From assembly GCA_016706255.1 (NCBI GenBank), contig JADJJZ010000021.1, positions 21,627 through 85,626 of the forward strand: a stretch of 64,000 nucleotides of DNA. Direction: 5' to 3'. Every line of letters starts with the position of its first letter. Position 1 is the first letter of the stretch. The notes below the pieces were generated by a model. The model had not been told where the DNA came from. It searched no databases and saw nothing but the letters and a program-made list of their open reading frames with translations. Origin of the DNA: Bacteroidota bacterium. GTDB taxonomy: Bacteria > Bacteroidota > Bacteroidia > Chitinophagales > BACL12. The position numbers and the translations under genes are program-made. Below are positions 58,930 through 64,000 of the stretch, piece after piece.

Positions 58930-61026
58930 ATGAGCGCGAAAAAGACGAAAAAATTGAAGTTAAAATATATCAACCGGGACATCAGCTGGTTATCCTTTAA
59001 TGAAAGAGTGTTGCAGGAAGCTGAAGATAACAGTGTTCCATTAAATGAACGCATTCGTTTTCTGGGCATTTTTTCCAATAATCAGGATGAGTTATTCAGG
59101 GTGCGTGTTGCAGTGTTGCGGCGCATGATGCGTTTGCAAAAATCGCAATTGAAAGTATTTGATGTAAATCCGCAAAAAACATTAAATCAAATTCAAAAAA
59201 AGGTATTGGTTTTAAAAAACCGTTTCGATAATGCCTATCTGCAAATTCTCGAAGACCTGAAAAAACATAAAACGTTTATTTTAAACGAAAAAGAAATTAA
59301 TAGTCAGCAGGGCGAATTAATTCGTAATTATTTTAATGAAACAGTACATCAGCGATTGTTTCCCATTATGCTCGATAATAATAAAAAAATGCCTTTGTTA
59401 AACGACAAAAGTATTTATCTGGCGGTGCGTATGGTAAAAACAGGAAAGCCTGCTGCAACAAGATATTCATTAATAGAAGTACCTGATGGTGAACCTTCCC
59501 GCTTTTTTGTTTTACCTGATGATGGCGATAAGAAATTTATTATTTTATTAGATGATATTATCCGCTACAATCTGGATGCCATGTATTATATTTTTAATTA
59601 TGACTCCATTGATGCGTATACCATAAAAATTACCCGCGATGCGGAATTGGATTTACACGCCGATTTATCGCAAAGTATGTTAGAGATAATTCAGAAAAGT
59701 GTAAAACGTCGCACCAAAGGTGAAACCACACGTTTTATTTATGATGCACAAATGCCTGAAGAGATGTTGCAGTTTTTTGCAAAAAAGATGAAATTGCAAC
59801 GTAATGATGCCATTATTCCCGGTGCACGTTATCACAACTTCAAAGACTTTATGAATTTTCCTGATTTAAGCAGGAAAGATCTACAATATAGCAGTATGCC
59901 TCCTGTGCATCATCCGTTGCTGAACACCAATTCCAGTATTACGAGTGTATTGCGACAGCGGGATATATTTTTACATTTTCCATATCAGAGTTTTCACCAT
60001 ATTATTGATTTATTGCGTGAGGCGGCAATTAATCCAAATGTTACCAGCATACACATGACCTTGTATCGCGTAGCAAAAAATTCGAGTGTGGTAATGAGTT
60101 TAATTAATGCTGCGCGTAATGGAAAACAAGTTACAGTTGTAATGGAATTACAAGCGCGTTTTGATGAGGAAAATAATATTTACTGGTCGAACCGTTTGCA
60201 GGAAGAAGGTGTAAAAGTTTCGTTTGGTGTTAATAATTTGAAAGTGCATTCTAAATTATGTTTAATAACACATAATCACGAAGGCAAATTGGTGCAATAT
60301 GCGATTATTGGCACGGGTAATTTTAATGAAAACACAGCCCGTGTGTACACCGATATTTTTCTGCTGACAGCCAAACCGGAAATTACAAGAGAAGTAAAAA
60401 AGATATTTGAATTTTTCGATAATCGTTTTGAAATAGGGAAGTACAAACATTTAATGGTGGCACCGTTAAATATGCGTGCAAAATTAAAATCACTGATTAG
60501 TCGGGAAATAAAACATGCCAAGGAAAAAAAACCTGCTCTATTATTTTTCAAGATTAATAATCTGGTAGACAAAGAAATTATTAAAAAATTATACGAAGCG
60601 AGTAATGCCGGTGTAAAAGTGAAATTAATTGTTCGCGGTATTTGTTCGCTGGTGCCGGGTGTTGAAGGATTGAGTGAAAATATTGAAGCCATTAGTATTT
60701 TAGACCGGTTTCTGGAACATCCGCGTATATTTTATTTTGCCAATAATGGTAAAGAAGAAATATATATGGGTTCAGCAGATGTGATGGAAAGAAATATTGA
60801 TCATCGTATTGAGGTGCTGGTAAGTATTTTAGATAAAGACATCAGAAAACAATTAAAAGAAATTCTGGACCTGCAATGGCAAGATAACGTTAAAGCCAGA
60901 ACCTTAGCACAAGGTCATTTAAACGATTATATCAGCAAAGGAAAAAATGCAGCAGCGGTAAGAAGTCAGTTGGCATTATATGATTATTTCAAAAATTATT
61001 ACGAAAAATTAAAATCAAATACATAA
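58930..61026 (+). CDS. ppk1: Polyphosphate kinase 1
   Basis: 698 residues from the ATG at 58930 (MSAKKTKKLKLKY). It makes polyphosphate from ATP. Seen: N-terminal YINRDISWLSFNERVLQEA and FSNNQDELFRVRVAVLRR; catalytic-domain PYQSFHHIIDLLREA and the phospho-His in LKVHSKLCLITHN; TGNFNENTARVYTD; and the second catalytic part with NIDHRIEV. An ATG two codons upstream is also possible. TAAATTTG at 58902-58909 is a plausible -7 promoter element. Followed after 35 bp by ppx; the two enzymes control polyphosphate level. Confidence 0.9.
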   Translation: MSAKKTKKLKLKYINRDISWLSFNERVLQEAEDNSVPLNERIRFLGIFSNNQDELFRVRVAVLRRMMRLQKSQLKVFDVNPQKTLNQIQKKVLVLKNRFDNAYLQILEDLKKHKTFILNEKEINSQQGELIRNYFNETVHQRLFPIMLDNNKKMPLLNDKSIYLAVRMVKTGKPAATRYSLIEVPDGEPSRFFVLPDDGDKKFIILLDDIIRYNLDAMYYIFNYDSIDAYTIKITRDAELDLHADLSQSMLEIIQKSVKRRTKGETTRFIYDAQMPEEMLQFFAKKMKLQRNDAIIPGARYHNFKDFMNFPDLSRKDLQYSSMPPVHHPLLNTNSSITSVLRQRDIFLHFPYQSFHHIIDLLREAAINPNVTSIHMTLYRVAKNSSVVMSLINAARNGKQVTVVMELQARFDEENNIYWSNRLQEEGVKVSFGVNNLKVHSKLCLITHNHEGKLVQYAIIGTGNFNENTARVYTDIFLLTAKPEITREVKKIFEFFDNRFEIGKYKHLMVAPLNMRAKLKSLISREIKHAKEKKPALLFFKINNLVDKEIIKKLYEASNAGVKVKLIVRGICSLVPGVEGLSENIEAISILDRFLEHPRIFYFANNGKEEIYMGSADVMERNIDHRIEVLVSILDKDIRKQLKEILDLQWQDNVKARTLAQGHLNDYISKGKNAAAVRSQLALYDYFKNYYEKLKSNT

Positions 61027-61061
61027 AACTGTTGTACTCATGTGCAACATAAATATTAAAA

Positions 61062-61943
61062 ATGAAATTTGCAGCAATTGATATTGGGAGTAATGCAATC
61101 AGACTACTGATTGAAAATGTATATGAAACACCTAAAGGCCCTGTTTTTCACAAAGATTCTTTAATTCGTATTCCGGTTAGGTTAGGGGAAGATGCTTTTA
61201 TAGATGGTGTAATTTCTGACGACAAAATAAATATGCTGGTGAAAGCGATGATTTCTATGAAACATATTATAGAAATTCACAAGGTAACAGCATTTAAGGT
61301 TTGTGCAACATCGGCCATGCGCGATGCAAAAAACAGTGCGCAAATTATTGAAAGAGTAAAAAAAGAAGCCGGTTTAGATATTCAAATAATTTCCGGCGAT
61401 AAAGAAGGAAAAACAATTCTGGGCATGCCACTCGATCAAATGGGATTGGAACCCAATGATTTTTATTTATATATAGATGTTGGTGGCGGAAGCACAGAAC
61501 TGGCTTTTTTAGGCAGAGGGCAAATGATTGCGAATCGCTCATTTAATATTGGCACTTTACGCATTTTAAATGATCAGGTTGCAGATGGTGACTGGAGAGA
61601 AATGCTGGAGTGGATTAGACAAACAAAAAATCAAAATTTTGAATTAAGTGCTATTGGCATTGGTGGAAATATTAACCATGTAATGAAGCACTACGGTAAA
61701 ACCGGAAAACCATATTTAAGTATCAGCATTCTAAAACGTGTAATGATGTATATGGATGAATTAAGTATGGGTGAACGCGTTCGCGAATTAGGTTTGAAAC
61801 CGGATAGAGCAGACGTAATTGTTCCCGCATTAAAAATCTACATCAACGTAATGAAATGGGCCGGCATTGAAAAAATTTATGTTCCGAAGCAAGGTTTGAG
61901 TGATGGATTAATTTCGCAGTTATACCAGGAGTGGAAAGGTTGA
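61062..61943 (+). CDS. ppx: Exopolyphosphatase (Ppx/GppA family)
   Basis: 293 residues of the actin-like Ppx/GppA fold. AAIDIGSNAIRLLIE at the N-terminus binds phosphate, ATSAMRDAKNS follows, IDVGGGSTELAFL is the second phosphate loop, and GIGGNINH lies toward the end. It lacks the extra C-terminal domains of E. coli Ppx, as is usual in Bacteroidota. It degrades polyphosphate from the end or acts on pppGpp; which substrate is preferred is not visible. In the same transcript as ppk1 by spacing. Confidence 0.85.
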   Translation: MKFAAIDIGSNAIRLLIENVYETPKGPVFHKDSLIRIPVRLGEDAFIDGVISDDKINMLVKAMISMKHIIEIHKVTAFKVCATSAMRDAKNSAQIIERVKKEAGLDIQIISGDKEGKTILGMPLDQMGLEPNDFYLYIDVGGGSTELAFLGRGQMIANRSFNIGTLRILNDQVADGDWREMLEWIRQTKNQNFELSAIGIGGNINHVMKHYGKTGKPYLSISILKRVMMYMDELSMGERVRELGLKPDRADVIVPALKIYINVMKWAGIEKIYVPKQGLSDGLISQLYQEWKG

Positions 61944-63694
61944 TGTACCAATGTGCGAATGTACCGATGTACCAATGTAACAGCCGAATTTTGAGTAAAA
62001 ATTTCATTCGGAACTCCCGTAGGGGCTGACCCATGTGTCAGCCCAATTCGCTGTAATGGATAATGAAATAATTAAACAGCTGGATAATGTACCAATGTAC
62101 CGATGTACCAATGGAACAGCCGAATTTGAGTAAAAATTTCATTCGGAGCTCCGTAGGGGTTAATCAATATTAACCCGTGATGATGCACCAATTAAACACC
62201 CGAATTTTGAGTAAAAATTTCATTCGGAGCTCCCGTAGGGGTTAATCAATATTAACCCGTGATGATGCACCAATTAAACACCCGATTTTGAGTAAAAATT
62301 TCATTCGGAGCTCCCGTAGGGGTTAATCAAAATTAACCCGTGATGATGCACCAATTAAACACCCGAATTTTGAGTTAAAAATTTCATTCGGAGCTCCCGT
62401 AGGGGTTAATCAATATTAACCCGTGATGATGCACCAATTAAACACCCGATTTTGAGTTAAAATTTCATTCGGAGCTCCCGTAGGGGTTAATCAATATTAA
62501 CCCATGATGATGCACCAATTAAACACCCGAATTTTGAGCTAAAATTTCATTCGGAGCTCCCGTAGGGGGCACCAATTAAACAGCCGAAACCACAGAGAAA
62601 ACCCAAAGGAAACAGCCCGCAGAGACCACAAAGAGCGTAATATTTTAATTATTCTTAATAATGATAATTTATAGTTGAAATTTCAATTTTAGACAAAATT
62701 CTCTGTGAAATTTGTGTGTTGTTTCTTTGTGCCCCCGATAGCTATCGGGGTTGTGCTTAAAAATAATTAATGTGGTAATGTGCTGATGCGTTAATTAAAC
62801 AGCCGTATAATGTACTGATGTACCAATTAATTGCCGAAATCTAATGTTACGACAAACCAACCCCTTTAGGTTTACCTGCCGGACGAGGCAGGGGTTGCAT
62901 ATTTTTAGCAAATGAAATTTAAACGAATCACCAAACCCCGTAGGGGTAAAATAATTTAAACAAAACCCAAATGGTACGAATTACCAACCCCTTTAGGTTT
63001 ACCTGCCGGACGAGGCAGGGGTTGCATATTTTTAGCAAATGAAATCGAAACGACAAACCAAACCCCGTAGGGGTGAAACAATTTTGACGAATTCAAATGT
63101 TACGATACACCAATTTTTTGTTGAATAGAACGATGCAGCAACTCCTAGCCGGGATTGTAGCGGAAACAAGCTAATGCCCAATGTGAAAATGCCCGATGTA
63201 CCCAATTAAACAGCCGGTTTTGAGCAAAAATTAAATTAATGACTTGTTGAAGCGAAAAGCCCGCAGCGATTTTGATACGGAGGGGGTTGTTGATGCTCCA
63301 AATTAATGTACCAATGTGTTAATGTACCAATGTACCAATTAAACAGCCGATTTTGAGTAAAAATTTCATTCGGAGCTCATGTAGGGGCTGACCCATGTGT
63401 CTGCCCATTGCGCTGTAACGTATAACGCACCAATTAAACAGCCGAAACCACAGAGAAAACCCAAAGGAAACAGCCCGCAGAGACCACAAAGAGCGTAATA
63501 TTTTAATTATTCTTAATAATGATAATTTATAGTTGGAATTTCATTTTTAGACAAGATCCTCCGTGCTCTTTGCTTGGGTTTCTTTGTGCACTCCGTGGTT
63601 AAAAATAAATAATGTACCAATCGTACCGCCGAATTTTGAGCAAGAATTCCATTCAACCACTAAACCCCATCTAATTAGTTAATCGCCTAATTTG
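61944..63694. repeat. 1.75-kb repeat-only region
   Basis: No gene. Contents in order: GTACCAATGTACC-type runs and a GGGCTGAC/GTCAGCCC hairpin (62023-62044); a tandem array of an 81-83-bp unit (62140-62575); a 138-bp block at 62577-62717, again at 63434-63575 (CACAGAGAAAACCCAAAGG landmark); two copies, 127 bp apart, of CAACCCCTTTAGGTTTACC with CCTGCC/GGCAGG (62858 and 62985); and a GGGCTGAC/GTCTGCCC hairpin near 63385. Orientation is opposite to the related region at 41.4-42.2 kb. Confidence 0.7.
62140..62575. repeat. Tandem array of an 81-83-bp unit with a perfect hairpin
   Basis: CATTCGGAG landmarks lie at 62140, 62221, 62302, 62385, 62466 and 62548. Each complete unit contains GGGTTAAT-CAAT-ATTAACCC (8-bp stem, 4-nt loop; one copy has CAAA in the loop). 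The last unit has lost the hairpin. Confidence 0.8.
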
Positions 63695-64000
63695 CTAATT
63701 AAAATACCCGACCGCATCACTCAAATCCAATTCCGGATAAGTTAGTTGAAGGGATTGTGATTTTTCGAACATGTTTTTTTTGAATTGTTGGTGTTGGAAT
63801 GATGTTTCGAAAAAGGGTTTGTGCGCAATAGCAGCATTTATTTCTGCCATTTGTTTGAAACATATTCGTCCGCGTTCATCAACACAAGCTTCAGAAAATT
63901 TGTCCCAGATGTATTGAATTGCTGTTGCATTGGGATGTAACATATCTTCTGCATAAAACCGATAATCGCGTAATTCATCCAGCATAATTTCATAGGCGGG
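63695..64000 (-). CDS. GSCFA-domain protein, C-terminal part
   Basis: The frame is open at the right edge, so the N-terminus is missing. The visible 100 residues include MLDELRDYRFYAEDMLHPN and AIQYIWDKFSEACVD, the typical end of GSCFA-family proteins (SGNH-like esterase fold, common in Bacteroidota). Catalytic residues HPN fit the His-containing block of the fold. The substrate is unknown. Confidence 0.75.
   Translation of the reverse strand, partial: PAYEIMLDELRDYRFYAEDMLHPNATAIQYIWDKFSEACVDERGRICFKQMAEINAAIAHKPFFETSFQHQQFKKNMFEKSQSLQLTYPELDLSDAVGYFN

Noticed and set aside
62140..62575. CRISPR array
   Set aside because: Unit length is regular, but the whole 81-83-bp unit repeats, with no distinct spacers and no cas genes.

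Overview
The window looks like chromosomal DNA of a Bacteroidota bacterium of the Chitinophagales/Saprospirales kind. Evidence: AT-rich DNA, secreted proteins with C-terminal T9SS sorting domains, a fused SecDF, a PorE-like protein, TAnnTTTG-type promoter motifs, a GSCFA protein, and a propeller-type hybrid histidine kinase. No rRNA operon, replication origin or CRISPR array was seen. Many conserved genes are split by one-base length changes in homopolymer runs (secDF, ribD, res, hipT and others). I read most of these as long-read assembly errors and give each such gene as one spanning feature.

Layout. 1-6.0 kb: broken genes on the minus strand (TPR proteins, a TPR lipoprotein, a YD-like repeat protein) with a frameshifted IS3-family element. 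6.1-7.7 kb: an endonuclease III-like gene and an MBL-fold hydrolase that has lost an active-site Asp. 8.0-9.6 kb: a three-gene HipBST-type toxin-antitoxin locus with three evenly spaced operator palindromes. 9.75-10.12 kb: a cluster of tRNA-Asp fragments, terminators and hairpins.

10.12-29.18 kb: a genomic island of about 19 kb. It lies between two identical 21-bp copies of the 3' end of tRNA-Asp, and the intact tRNA-Asp sits at the right end. It carries a tyrosine recombinase next to the left end, two T9SS-secreted repeat proteins near the two ends, an excisionase-like HTH protein, a BT4734/VirE-type primase-helicase, several unknown genes and a tightly coupled defence operon. That operon (18.8-26.3 kb) reads: XRE regulator, type III restriction subunit Res, PtuA-like ATPase, PtuB-like HNH nuclease, type III Mod methyltransferase. 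A Septu-like pair therefore sits between the two subunits of a type III restriction-modification system. A HEPN-motif gene converges on it. This composite operon is the best candidate for an undescribed system.

29.4-61.9 kb: core chromosome. prmC and ribD are divergent, followed by a DMT permease and an asparaginase-like gene that runs into a G13 tract. A phosphorelay operon follows (two hybrid kinases, Hpt protein, receiver with a C-terminal membrane helix), then an NRDE protein, a cupin-8 protein, a PorE-like OmpA protein, secDF, a large T9SS cargo protein, a Crp/Fnr regulator, AlkD-like and DUF2911 proteins, an S41 protease, a second DMT permease, purM and a ppk1-ppx polyphosphate pair. 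The end of the window cuts a GSCFA gene.

Long non-coding stretches at 30.3-31.0, 34.1-35.0, 41.4-42.2, 45.3-45.7 and 61.9-63.7 kb are packed with dispersed and tandem repeats. Many carry a hairpin with a GTAGGGG-like head whose stem sequences differ between copies by matched, base-pair-preserving changes.
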